A stretch of DNA of 64,000 bases from Glycomyces fuscus (GTDB lineage Bacteria; Actinomycetota; Actinomycetes; Streptosporangiales; Streptosporangiaceae), in assembly GCA_002529455.1 (NCBI GenBank), contig NYMS01000044.1, positions 1 through 64,000 of the forward strand. The letters are read 5' to 3'. The notes below the pieces were generated by a model. The model was given only the letters and a program-made list of their open reading frames with translations. It did not search any database and was not told the origin of the DNA. This document shows, piece by piece, positions 8,228 through 16,597 of this stretch; the first letter of the stretch is position 1, and the number at the start of each line of letters is the position of its first letter. The translations under genes were made by a program, and so were the position numbers.

Positions 8228-9206
8228 TGATCAGCATCTCCTTGCGGTCGCCGATGAGGCCCTGCGGCCGGAAGACGATCAGCAGCACCAGCAGCAGACC
8301 CACGAAGGCAAGCTGGATCGCACCGTAGTCCGGACCGTCCAGGAACGGCAGCCACCCCAACGAGCCGAAACCCTGGAGCACACCGTCGGTGAAGTTCATC
8401 AGGAACCAGAACGCCATCGCGCCCAGCACCGGACCGAACACACGGCCGGCACCGCCCAGCAGCAGGATCACCCACAGGAAGAACGTCACCTGCGGCTTGA
8501 ACTGGTCCGGCTGGATCGACGCCTGGTACACGGCCAGCATGCACCCCGCCAGGGCACCCACCAGACCACCGAGCACCAGCGCCTGCATCTTGTACGCGAA
8601 CACGTTCTTGCCCAGGCTGCGGACCGCGTCCTCGTCCTCACGGATGCCCTTGATGACACGACCCCACGGGCTGTGCATCAGCATCCACGTCAGCCCGGCC
8701 ATCAACAGCACCAGACCCCACGTCACCACCAGGACCCACAGGTGGTTGCCGTTGTAGGACAGCGCCCCGAAACCGTAGCGCTCACCCCCGTCGAACGGGT
8801 TGACCGCGCGAAAGTCCGACGCCAGGTTCTGCAGACCGTAGACGCCGCCGGTCAGCGGCTCGGCGAAGCCCGCCCGGTACACCAGGCGGATCACCTCCGC
8901 CGCCGCGATCGTCGTGATCGCCAGGTAGTCCGACCGCAGCCGCAGCGTCGGGATGCCCAGCAACAGGGCCATCACGAACGCGCACAGCAGGCCCACACCG
9001 AAACCCACCACCAGCGGCAGGTCGAACACCGCCACACTGATACCCACGCCGTAGGCGCCCACCAGCATGAACCCCACCTGGCCGAAGTTCAGCAGCCCGG
9101 TGTAACCGAAGTGGAAGTTGAGTCCGATCGCGGCGAGCGCGTAGATCGCCGCGATCGGGCCGAGCGCCGATCGGGTGGACTCGGCGAGGATCGAAAGGAT
9201 GTCCAT
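8217..9206 (-). CDS. livM: branched-chain amino acid ABC transporter permease LivM-type
   Basis: Inner-membrane permease of 329 residues with about eight to ten hydrophobic segments. The HAAT permease signature region reads GLNFHFGYTGLLNFGQVGF near the N-terminus, and a conserved cytoplasmic loop SPWGRVIKGIREDEDA lies near the middle. The ATG at 9206 has TAGGAGAG at good spacing. It sits 11 bases after the livH stop and overlaps livG. With LivH it forms the substrate channel. The real substrate could be branched-chain amino acids, urea or another small amide; sequence alone does not decide. Confidence 0.92.
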   Translation of the reverse strand: MDILSILAESTRSALGPIAAIYALAAIGLNFHFGYTGLLNFGQVGFMLVGAYGVGISVAVFDLPLVVGFGVGLLCAFVMALLLGIPTLRLRSDYLAITTIAAAEVIRLVYRAGFAEPLTGGVYGLQNLASDFRAVNPFDGGERYGFGALSYNGNHLWVLVVTWGLVLLMAGLTWMLMHSPWGRVIKGIREDEDAVRSLGKNVFAYKMQALVLGGLVGALAGCMLAVYQASIQPDQFKPQVTFFLWVILLLGGAGRVFGPVLGAMAFWFLMNFTDGVLQGFGSLGWLPFLDGPDYGAIQLAFVGLLLVLLIVFRPQGLIGDRKEMLINVK

Positions 9207-9217
9207 CGTCTTCTCTC

Positions 9218-10771
9218 CTAGCCGACCCGCTCACGCCGGCCGAGCAGACCCTGGGGCCTGACCAGCAGCATGAGGATCATCAGCGCCAGAGCCCATGCCT
9301 GCATGAGCTGGGACGGGAACCACAGGGTGGACAGCATCGCCACGAGGCCGACCGCCAGGCCGCCGACCATCGCACCGTAGGCCGTGCCGAGGCCGCCGAG
9401 GATCACCGCGGCGAACATCATCAGCAGCAGACGGAAGCCCATCTCGTACTCGACCACCTGGTTGAGCCCGTAGAGCACACCGCCCAGAGCGGCCAGACCG
9501 CCGCCGAGCCCCCACACGTACAGCGTGACCCGGTCCACGTCGATACCCGACGACTCCGCCAGGTCCCGGTTGTCGGACACCGCGCGCATCGCCTTGCCGA
9601 TCCGGGTGAACTGCAACAGGCAGGCCACCCCCACCAGCACCACGACCGCCACCGCCATGACCACCAGGTCGCGCGGAGGCATCGACACCGGACCCAGCTC
9701 CACCATCTCCTGGAGCTGGAAGCCCGCGTAACGCTCCCGGCCCGCCCCGAAGAGCACCAGGACCACGTGGCGCACGACCAGCGCCAGACCGATCGAGACG
9801 ATGAACATCTGGATCATCGCCACGTTGCGGTGCCTCAGCGGACGCCAGATGTAGCGCTCCATCGACCCGCCCAGCACCGCGCCCATGACGACCGCGACCA
9901 CCGCCGCCAGCCACAGGGGCACGCTCCAGCCGACCGCGTCCCCCAGCACGCCGAGGACCGTCGCCAGCGCGATACCCGCGAGGATCGCCGCCCACTGCGC
10001 GACGACCAGCACCGTCCGGGACAGCCTGGACTCCAGGAAGCCGCCGATCAGGACCGCGGCCCCCAGACCCGCGAAGAGCGCCAGCAGCGCGTTGCCCATA
10101 CCCGCGGCACCCGTGCTGAAGAGCAGCGCGATCATCGCACCGAAGGTGACCAGGTCGCCGTGGGCGAAGTTGATCAGCTTCGTGGTGCCGAAGATCAGCG
10201 AGAGCCCGATCGCGGAGACCGCGATGACCAGGCCGAACAGCAGGCCCGCCACGGTGAGCTGGATCGCCCGGTCACCGAAGGAGCCGCCGCTGTCGGTGGC
10301 GGGCGCCAACGACTCCCCGTCGGCCTCCTCCCCACCGGAGTCCTCGGTCTCCTCCTGCGAGGGAGAGGCCGACTCCTCGTCGGCCGCACCCGCGGCCTCC
10401 AGGGCGACGATGAGCGGGCGCTGGTCGTCCGCCTCCACCTCCACCTCGGTCTCGCCGTCGACGAAGAGGGCCTCCCTCACCGCGAACTCCTCGGGGACGG
10501 ACTCCTGGTCCACCACCACGCGGTAGGTGCCCGGTCCGGGCAGCCCCACTTCCCACATTCCTTCAGAGTCGGTCTCCGCCGCCCCGACCTCGTCCTCGCC
10601 GTCGTAGACCGTGACCACGATGCCTTCGACACCCTGGTCCCGGTTCTCCGGATTGAGGATCTGACCGTGCAGCGCTTCACCGCCCTGTTCGTCTGCCGTC
10701 GCCGCTGGCCCCGGGATCACCAGGATGGCGGTGATCAGGGCGAGCAACACGGTCACAAGACGTGTGCGCAC
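9218..10771 (-). CDS. livH: LivH-type permease fused to a secreted N-terminal beta domain
   Basis: A 517-residue protein; a standard LivH has about 290-310. Residues 1-26 are a signal peptide. Residues about 33-125 look like a carboxypeptidase-regulatory/transthyretin-like beta-sandwich (HGQILNPENR, GIVVTVYDGEDEVG, DSEGMWEVGLPGPGTYRVVV). Residues about 126-165 are an acidic Glu/Ser-rich linker. From about 170 the protein is an ordinary HAAT permease with SLIFGTTKLINFAHGD and the later SSGIDVDRVTLYVWGLGG loop. The start is GTG at 10771 with AAGGAG six bases upstream. The fused domain would face outside the cell. No periplasmic-type binding protein gene lies next to this operon, so the domain may interact with a binding protein encoded elsewhere, or with the wall. 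Confidence 0.9.
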   Translation of the reverse strand: MRTRLVTVLLALITAILVIPGPAATADEQGGEALHGQILNPENRDQGVEGIVVTVYDGEDEVGAAETDSEGMWEVGLPGPGTYRVVVDQESVPEEFAVREALFVDGETEVEVEADDQRPLIVALEAAGAADEESASPSQEETEDSGGEEADGESLAPATDSGGSFGDRAIQLTVAGLLFGLVIAVSAIGLSLIFGTTKLINFAHGDLVTFGAMIALLFSTGAAGMGNALLALFAGLGAAVLIGGFLESRLSRTVLVVAQWAAILAGIALATVLGVLGDAVGWSVPLWLAAVVAVVMGAVLGGSMERYIWRPLRHRNVAMIQMFIVSIGLALVVRHVVLVLFGAGRERYAGFQLQEMVELGPVSMPPRDLVVMAVAVVVLVGVACLLQFTRIGKAMRAVSDNRDLAESSGIDVDRVTLYVWGLGGGLAALGGVLYGLNQVVEYEMGFRLLLMMFAAVILGGLGTAYGAMVGGLAVGLVAMLSTLWFPSQLMQAWALALMILMLLVRPQGLLGRRERVG

Positions 10772-10804
10772 GCGCGCTCCTTGCGCATCTGAGGGTGGCG
10801 GTAC

Positions 10805-10820
10805 CGAATGCGCGCATTCG
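10805..10820. promoter_or_regulatory. 16-bp perfect palindrome in the livH leader
   Basis: The sequence CGAATGCGCGCATTCG reads the same on both strands. Outer 7-base arms (10794-10800 and 10819-10825) are also complementary. It lies between the candidate promoter at 10852-10880 and the livH ribosome-binding site, so it may be a repressor operator or an RNA hairpin near the translation start. Confidence 0.5.
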
Positions 10821-10851
10821 CCACCGCTGTCCTTTGCTGTTCGGTGCGGTG

Positions 10852-10880
10852 AGTTTAGCCCGATTTAGGCAAGTTGTTCA
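10852..10880 (-). promoter_or_regulatory. candidate livH operon promoter
   Basis: On the minus strand, TGAACA (10875-10880) and TAAACT (10852-10857) are separated by 17 bases; each matches its consensus hexamer at 4 of 6 positions. It would give a leader of about 70 nt before the livH GTG. Confidence 0.45.
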
Positions 10881-10924
10881 GCTGCGCTAATGCCACGTGA
10901 CCCAACCGTCATCCCATCGTGCGC

Positions 10925-10979
10925 AAACGAGACCAAACTGGTACACCTGGCGCATTGACCCTGAACATCTGTCTCGTTT
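10925..10979. repeat. 9-bp inverted repeat upstream of the livH promoter
   Basis: AAACGAGAC at 10925-10933 and its exact reverse complement GTCTCGTTT at 10971-10979, separated by 37 bases. This is in a locally A/T-richer, gene-free stretch. It could be a pair of operator half-sites; function unknown. Confidence 0.35.
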
Positions 10980-11091
10980 CCGACCCGTTAAGTACCTGAT
11001 CTGCACATTCCCGCCGCACTGGGCGTACCGGAGGGACCACGGAGGAGACCGGGCGGAGGGAGGCGGAGGAGGCCGCGGGCGGGGACGCCGA

Positions 11092-11122
11092 GGGGGCCGC
11101 ACCCGGCTGGGGTGCGGCCCCC
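11092..11122 (-). terminator. hairpin downstream of the ANTAR regulator
   Basis: A 12-bp stem (11092-11103 with 11111-11122) and a 7-base loop, about 60 bases past the stop codon of the gene at 11183-11764. No U-run. Confidence 0.7.
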
Positions 11123-11182
11123 TCGTTCGATCGGTTCAGCCCGGCTGGAAGGCGGGCGTAAGGCGCGCTTACCGCCCGGCGC

Positions 11183-11764
11183 CTAGCCGCCGAGGGTCTC
11201 CACGACCGTCTCGGCGACCTTGCGCATGGTGAGCCGCCGGTCCATCGAGTTCTTCTGGATCCAGCGGAACGCCTCGGGCTCACTCATCCCGTGGCGACTC
11301 TGCAACAGCCCCTTGGCCTGTTCGACCAGCTTGCGGGTCTCCAGCCGCTCCTGGAGGCTGGAGACCTCGGACTCCAGCGCGGACAGCTCCGCGTAGCGCG
11401 AGGTGGCCATCTCGATGGCGGGCACGAGGTCCGCCTTGTTGAACGGCTTGACCAGGTAGGCCATGGCCCCGGCCTCGCGCGCCCGCTCGACCAGCTCCCT
11501 CTGGGAGAAGGCGGTCAGGATCACCACCGGGGCGATGCGCTCGGCGGCGATGCGCTCGGCGGCCGAGAGGCCGTCGAGCACGGGCATCTTGATGTCGGTG
11601 ATCACCAGGTCCGGCTTGAGTTCCTGGGCAAGGCGGACCACGGTCTCACCGTCACCGGCCTCACCCACGACGGCGTAGCCGTCCTCTTCGAGCATCTCCT
11701 TGAGGTCCAGACGGATCAGGGCCTCGTCTTCCGCGATCACCACACGGCTCTGCGTCCTCGTCAC
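11183..11764 (-). CDS. pdtaR: ANTAR-domain response regulator, PdtaR-like
   Basis: Two-component response regulator that binds RNA and can act as an antiterminator. Residues about 7-120 form a receiver domain with the acidic pocket EDEALIR, phospho-acceptor Asp57 in VITDIKMPVLDG, and the conserved Lys in YLVKPF. A coiled linker leads to a C-terminal ANTAR domain (TRKLVEQAKGLLQSRHGMSEPEAFRWIQ). The layout and wording match mycobacterial PdtaR (Rv1626). The start is uncertain: GTG at 11764, or GTG at 11770, with no strong ribosome-binding site before either, so a leaderless transcript is possible. The partner kinase is not in this window. Confidence 0.9.
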   Translation of the reverse strand: MTRTQSRVVIAEDEALIRLDLKEMLEEDGYAVVGEAGDGETVVRLAQELKPDLVITDIKMPVLDGLSAAERIAAERIAPVVILTAFSQRELVERAREAGAMAYLVKPFNKADLVPAIEMATSRYAELSALESEVSSLQERLETRKLVEQAKGLLQSRHGMSEPEAFRWIQKNSMDRRLTMRKVAETVVETLGG

Positions 11765-11887
11765 GTACACGAGGTTACCGAGATCAGCTAGGATGCTGGA
11801 CGTCGGGACGGGCATGCGCGTCAATCGTGATACCACTGTTGACGGAGCGGCCTCGATCGAAGACCCGAGGCCAAACCGGACAAACAA

Positions 11888-11970
11888 GCCGGAATGATGG
11901 AATGGTAGACATAGAGGCCTCAAAAGCCTTGGCTCGTAAGAGCGTGTGGGTTCGAATCCCACTTCCGGCA
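11888..11970 (+). tRNA. tRNA-Leu (anticodon CAA)
   Basis: Class II tRNA of about 83 nt. Acceptor arms GCCGGAA and TTCCGGC pair fully. The anticodon stem-loop carries CTCAAAA, giving anticodon CAA for UUG codons. A long variable arm (GGCTCG TAA GAGCG) and the T arm GTGGG TTCGAAT CCCAC are present. The 3' CCA is not encoded: the bases after the discriminator A are CCG. Confidence 0.97.
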
Positions 11971-11987
11971 CCGACGACATCACACAA

Positions 11988-12020
11988 AGAGCCGCCTCAA
12001 TCAGGCGGCTCTCGTCATTT
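11988..12020 (+). terminator. terminator of tRNA-Leu
   Basis: Perfect 10-bp stem (11988-11997 with 12003-12012), 5-base loop, followed by CGTCATTT. It lies 18 bases after the tRNA. Confidence 0.85.
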
Positions 12021-12088
12021 GGGGCATACTAACCCGGTGTAGTTGAGCCATCAACGGAATGTCATAGCCATGAGTAACCATTCACGCT

Positions 12089-12883
12089 ATGTATTCACGT
12101 GACGTAGTAGACGAAACCTTCCGCCTCAAGGCTCTGGGCCTGACCGACAAAGCCATCGCGACGCAGTGCGGTGTCTCCGTACAGGCGATCAGGCACTGGC
12201 GCTACGGCAACCGTCGTGCTCCCGCGACCGAAGCCCGCCGTCAGAACCGCACGACCTACTGCCCCAGGTGTAGCAACGCACGCCTTGATGAGCACGCCTA
12301 CGCCTACCTGCTGGGGCTTTATCTCGGAGATGGCCACATCACCGCCTCACGACGAGGGGTGTACGTCCTCTGGATCTTCTGCGACAACAAATACCCGGGA
12401 CTGATAGGCCTCTGCAGCGACGCCATGCAGAAGGTGTTCCCGGTCACCTCTTTCCGTGCCAGCCGCGGAGACGGGTGCACTGCGGTCAAGGCCACCTCCA
12501 AGCACTGGCCGTGTTTGTTCCCCCAGCACGGACCGGGCCACAAGCACTCCAGGAGGATCGTCCTGGAAACCTGGCAGCAGAAGATCGTCGACGACCACCC
12601 TGAGCCGTTCGTCCGGGGCCTGGTTCACTCCGACGGATGCCGTGTCCTCAACCGGATACGGAAGGGGGGTGGGAAGGACGAGTACTACGAGTACCCGCGC
12701 TACCACTTCTCCAACACGTCGCAGGACATCGTGGGCATCTTCACGTCGTCCCTGGAGCAGCTCGGCATTCCCTGGACGAGCCACATCCAGCGCCAACCCC
12801 CGTTCAAGGACAAGACGGCCATCTCGGTATCGCGCAAGGAGGCCGTGGCGCGCATGGACGCCTTCGTCGGGCCCAAGCACTGA
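12089..12883 (+). CDS. HTH plus LAGLIDADG-type protein next to tRNA-Leu
   Basis: A 264-residue protein. Residues about 7-40 form a helix-turn-helix (LTDKAIATQCGVSVQAIRHW). A CPRC pair (Cys58, Cys61) follows. Two LAGLIDADG-type helices are visible: YLLGLYLGDGHI with Asp81, and FVRGLVHSDGCR with Asp182. That fits a single-chain, two-motif homing-endonuclease fold. Similar free-standing proteins with an FPQHGPG segment are known to me from Streptomyces, where they are annotated as endonucleases or regulators without proven function. Third-position G/C is visibly lower than in the neighbours, which hints at transfer. No ribosome-binding site precedes the ATG; a 10-codon frame starting at 12070 overlaps the start and could couple its translation. 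Confidence 0.75.
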   Translation: MYSRDVVDETFRLKALGLTDKAIATQCGVSVQAIRHWRYGNRRAPATEARRQNRTTYCPRCSNARLDEHAYAYLLGLYLGDGHITASRRGVYVLWIFCDNKYPGLIGLCSDAMQKVFPVTSFRASRGDGCTAVKATSKHWPCLFPQHGPGHKHSRRIVLETWQQKIVDDHPEPFVRGLVHSDGCRVLNRIRKGGGKDEYYEYPRYHFSNTSQDIVGIFTSSLEQLGIPWTSHIQRQPPFKDKTAISVSRKEAVARMDAFVGPKH

Positions 12884-13093
12884 GGGACCGGACAGACGGG
12901 CCGGAACCTGCGTAACCACCCAGCCGACACCGCCCCAAATGGGCCTTTTGTCACTTTATGCCGGTGCAACCCCACTGGACCGGTCACATCACGGCCACAA
13001 CCTGAGTACAACCCGTGGGTTCGGTCGCCTCCGCGGTCGCGCGTCCATGATCCTTGGAGTCCAGAGGCGAATTCTTCAGGAGAGGAGCGGCGG

Positions 13094-14074
13094 GTGCTGA
13101 CCGCGGTGGCCGGGATCGTCGGCGCACTGGTTATCGGCGCCTGGGTCGTGGTGGCGTGGGGTTCCCAGCGCCGCCAGCCGTGGCTGCTGACTCCCGTCGC
13201 GCTGCTCATCGTCCTTCTCGTGGCCGTGGGCCAGCCGGGGTGGGCGTTCGTGCCCGTCGTGGCGCTGGTCGCCGGCTCCTTCGCGGAGCTGGTGGTGGGC
13301 TCGCGCGAGTCCCCGGCCCTGCGCACCAAGGACCCTGACGCGCCGTTGAGCACCGAGCGCTGGGCGGCGGCCGTGGCGGCGCCGTTCCGGGTGGCGTTGG
13401 CCGAGCCCTGGGACGTGGTCGCACGGCCGTCCCTGCGCCGTCCCTACCAGCGGATGCTGGAGCGCCAGTGGGGGGTCACCGACCGCGAGTCGCTGCTGGA
13501 GGCCGTGGACGCCCTGTTGGAGGAGCTGCGCACGGGTCCGAAGCTGGACCTGGTGGTGGATCTGAGCGCCGGGGTGGCCAGGTCGCGTCTTCCGCGGGAG
13601 CGGGGCGGCCAGGTGACGGGGGCGCACGTGCGGCTGAGTGAGGAGCAGGTGGCCCGGTTGCGCGCGGTCACGGGGGTGGCCGAGGCGGACGAGACGGTGC
13701 TCATCGGCGCCTACCAGTGGTGGAAGTCGGTGCACGTGATCCGGCTGGTGTGCGGGGGCGCGTCGTTGGACTGGCTGAGTCCGGTGGAGACGCAGACGCT
13801 GTTGCGCCGGGTGGCCTCGGACCTCCAGCGGCGGTACGCGTCGTGGCAGCAGTTGTCGATGGCCTTCCACGCGGGTTACCTGTTGTGGCCGGAGAAGGGT
13901 GTGGAGGGCGACCACGGCGGGACGGACCGGGTGTGGGCGGCGCTGGGTCTGCTGACGGAGGACGCGCGCAGTCCGTGGAACCTGTTGCCGTGGGACATGC
14001 CGTTGGAGCGTGTGCTGCCCGAGGGCGGCGCGGCGGCGGCCGGTCCGGAGCCGCGCGGGGAGTCGGCGGCCTGA
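13094..14074 (+). CDS. membrane-anchored protein, DUF1266-like
   Basis: A 326-residue protein of unknown function. Two hydrophobic helices occupy the first 60 residues (VAGIVGALVIGAWVVVAWG and the PVALLIVLLVAVG stretch). The remainder is a soluble, probably cytoplasmic domain with a tryptophan-rich end (SWQQLSMAFHAGYLLWPEK, SPWNLLPWDMPLE) that resembles DUF1266. The GTG at 13094 has GGAGAGGAG about 6 bases upstream. It is convergent with pyk and has no operon partner. Family match is from memory and only moderately sure. Confidence 0.6.
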   Translation: MLTAVAGIVGALVIGAWVVVAWGSQRRQPWLLTPVALLIVLLVAVGQPGWAFVPVVALVAGSFAELVVGSRESPALRTKDPDAPLSTERWAAAVAAPFRVALAEPWDVVARPSLRRPYQRMLERQWGVTDRESLLEAVDALLEELRTGPKLDLVVDLSAGVARSRLPRERGGQVTGAHVRLSEEQVARLRAVTGVAEADETVLIGAYQWWKSVHVIRLVCGGASLDWLSPVETQTLLRRVASDLQRRYASWQQLSMAFHAGYLLWPEKGVEGDHGGTDRVWAALGLLTEDARSPWNLLPWDMPLERVLPEGGAAAAGPEPRGESAA

Positions 14075-14209
14075 GGCGGTGCGGCGGGGCCGGTCGTCGG
14101 GGCCGCACCTGGTCCTGACCCGGTGGGCGGCGCGGCTCATACGCCGTCTCCTCCGGGCCGGACCTGATGCGGCACGTCGGGGGCGTCCGGTGCGGGCGCC
14201 CGGGTTTCC

Positions 14210-15643
14210 CTACTGCGTCGCGAGGGCGACGGCGTCGCCGAGGCGGTGGACGCGCAGGGAGTTGGTGGAACCGGTGGTTCCGGGCGGGCTGCCCGCGACG
14301 ATGACGACCTTGTCGCCCTTGTGGTAGTCGCCGAGCTGGAGGAGTTCGGCCTCCACCTGGCGGACCATGTCGTCGGTGTTGTCGACCCAGGGCACGAGGT
14401 TGCTCTCGACTCCCCAGGTGAGGGAGAGCCTGCCGCGGGTGGCCTCTTCGGTGGTGAAGGCCATCAGCGGGATGGGTGAGCGGTAGCGGGCCAGGCGTCG
14501 GGCGGTCTCGCCGGACATGGTGAAGGCGACCAGGGCCTTGGCTCCGACGGTGGCGCCGATCTCGGCGGCGGCGCGGGCGATGGCTCCGCCGGTGGTCTCG
14601 GGTACCCGGTTGAGGATGTGCGAGGCGCGCAGGGACTCCTGCTCGGCGGCGCTGATGATGCGGGCCATGGTCTCGACGGTCTCGACGGGGTACTTGCCGA
14701 CGCTGGTCTCTCCGGAGAGCATGACGGCGTCGGCGCCGTCGAGGACGGCGTTGGCGACGTCGGAGGCCTCGGCGCGGGTGGGCCGGGGGGATCCGATCAT
14801 GGATTCGAGCATCTGGGTGGCGACGATGACCGGTTTGGCCTTGTCGCGGCAGCGCTCGACGGCGCGCTTTTGCACCATGGGGACGTTCTCGAGGGGGAGT
14901 TCGACGCCGAGGTCGCCGCGGGCGACCATGACTGCGTCGAAGACCTCGATGATGTCCTGGAGCCGTTCGACGGCCTGGGGTTTTTCGACCTTGGCGATGA
15001 GGGGGACGGTGATGCCCTCCTCGTCCATGATGCGGTGGCACTCCTCGGCGTCGGCCGGGCTGCGGACGAAGGAGAGGGCGACCATGTCGACGCCCTGGTG
15101 GAGGGCCCAGCGCAGGTCCGCCTCGTCCTTGTCGGTGAGTGCGGGGACGCTGACGGCGACGCCGGGGAGGTTGAGTCCCTTGTGGTTGGAGACGGTGCCG
15201 CCGACGATGACGCGGGTGTGGACGTCGGTGCTGGTGGTCTTGGTGCACTCCAGCGCGATGCGGCCGTCGTCGATGAGGACGCGGTCGCCGGGGCGGACGT
15301 CTGCGGGGAGTCCCTTGTAGGTGGTGGAGACGCGGTGGGCGTCGCCGGGGACGTCGTCGGTGGTGATGGTGAACTCGTCGCCGACGTTGAGGTCGACGGG
15401 GCCGTCCGGGAAGGTGCCGACGCGGATCTTGGGCCCTTGGAGGTCGGCGAGGACGCCGACTGCTCGTTGTGCGGCCTCAGCGGCGTCTCGCAGGTTGGCG
15501 AGGTTGGCGCTGTGGTCGTCGTGGGTTCCGTGGCTGAGGTTGAGTCGGGCGACGTCCAGTCCGGCTTCGACGAGCTTGCGGAGGACTTCCGGGCTCGAGG
15601 TGGCGGGACCGAGGGTCGCGACGATTTTTGCTCGACGTGTCAC
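14210..15643 (-). CDS. pyk: pyruvate kinase
   Basis: Converts phosphoenolpyruvate and ADP to pyruvate and ATP in glycolysis. The 477-residue protein begins TRRAKIVATLGPAT and contains NLSHGTHDDH, the active-site signature region LIAKVEKPQAVE with the catalytic Lys, MVARGDLGVELP, and ATQMLESMIGSPRPTRAE. The C-terminal domain (TGGAIARAA, AFTMSGETAR) carries the usual regulatory fold. I chose the GTG at 15643, as bacterial homologues start with this sequence. A GTG three codons upstream would add a rare TTA leucine codon. Neither has a strong ribosome-binding site. Confidence 0.96.
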   Translation of the reverse strand: MTRRAKIVATLGPATSSPEVLRKLVEAGLDVARLNLSHGTHDDHSANLANLRDAAEAAQRAVGVLADLQGPKIRVGTFPDGPVDLNVGDEFTITTDDVPGDAHRVSTTYKGLPADVRPGDRVLIDDGRIALECTKTTSTDVHTRVIVGGTVSNHKGLNLPGVAVSVPALTDKDEADLRWALHQGVDMVALSFVRSPADAEECHRIMDEEGITVPLIAKVEKPQAVERLQDIIEVFDAVMVARGDLGVELPLENVPMVQKRAVERCRDKAKPVIVATQMLESMIGSPRPTRAEASDVANAVLDGADAVMLSGETSVGKYPVETVETMARIISAAEQESLRASHILNRVPETTGGAIARAAAEIGATVGAKALVAFTMSGETARRLARYRSPIPLMAFTTEEATRGRLSLTWGVESNLVPWVDNTDDMVRQVEAELLQLGDYHKGDKVVIVAGSPPGTTGSTNSLRVHRLGDAVALATQ

Positions 15644-15799
15644 GCATAACACTCTAGAGCGTCTGGGGGATGGAGTGGTCTAAACCAGGTTGCGAAAGGA
15701 CGTATGTGGGGCTGCGGGAAGTCGAACGGCGGACACCCTGGGTGAGGGTTCGGGGCTTTGGGTAGGGTTTCGCTTTCGCTGTGGGTGAGGGGTGTGGGC

Positions 15800-16504
15800 G
15801 TGTCGGGTCGGGTGGGTGTGTTGGGGGCTCTGGCTGCCGAGGTGGCGGCTCTGGAGGGTGTTCTGTCGGGTTTGTCGGAGGCCGAGGCGGGCTTGGCGAC
15901 GCGGTGTGCTCCGTGGGACGTGGCCGCGTTGGCGGCGCACACGGTGGGTGCTGTGGTGCGTGTGGAGGGGATGTTGGTCACGGAGGCACCGGAGGGGGCG
16001 CTGGTGTCGGCGGCGGGGTACTACTCGCCGGATGCGCGGTTCTCGGTGGAGGTGAACCGGGAGCGGGTGGACTCGGCGGTGGAGGCGGCGGCGCGTCGTG
16101 CGGACGCCGGGGAGCCGGGGAGGGTGCTGCGGGAGCGGTGGGCGGTGCTGGAGCCGGTGTTGCGGGGTGCGTCGGCGGGGCGGACGGTGGTGACGCGTCA
16201 TGGTGATCCGATGCTGTTGTCGGAGTTCCTGGTGACGCGTGTGGTGGAGGTGGTCGTGCACGGTCTGGATCTGGCGGATGCGCTGGGGCGGGAGCCGTGG
16301 ACGACGGGCCGGGGTTTGGACGTGGTGCGGGGGCTGTTGTTCGGGTCGGCTGACGCGGAGGCGTTGGAGGGGGTGTTCCCGGGTGCTCTGTCGGAGCGCG
16401 GGGCGGGGTTGGCCGCGGTGCGCGCGGTGACGGGGCGTGCGGGGTCGGGTGGGGGGCGTGTGGCCTTGGAGGAGGCCGGGGTGCGTTTCCTGGCGTTGGG
16501 TTAG
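15800..16504 (+). CDS. maleylpyruvate isomerase family mycothiol-dependent enzyme
   Basis: A 234-residue protein of the DinB-like MDMPI superfamily, metal- and mycothiol-dependent enzymes of actinomycetes. The N-terminal four-helix bundle shows CAPWDVAALAAHTVGAVVRVE, with His and Glu in metal-ligand positions, and HGLDLADALGREPW later. The C-terminal part (residues about 160-234) is the usual small alpha/beta tail. Start placed at GTG 15800 by a GGGGTGTGG stretch; a TTG at 15758 is possible. The specific substrate is unknown. It is divergent from pyk and convergent with the next gene. Confidence 0.75.
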   Translation: MSGRVGVLGALAAEVAALEGVLSGLSEAEAGLATRCAPWDVAALAAHTVGAVVRVEGMLVTEAPEGALVSAAGYYSPDARFSVEVNRERVDSAVEAAARRADAGEPGRVLRERWAVLEPVLRGASAGRTVVTRHGDPMLLSEFLVTRVVEVVVHGLDLADALGREPWTTGRGLDVVRGLLFGSADAEALEGVFPGALSERGAGLAAVRAVTGRAGSGGGRVALEEAGVRFLALG

Positions 16505-16597
16505 CCGTCTGGGAGCGGTCCTCGGGTGGTGTGGTACCCGGCCCGTGGGACGGGGAGGGTCCGCCGCCCCTGGCTCTCGTCCTGCCCTCCTGCGCGG

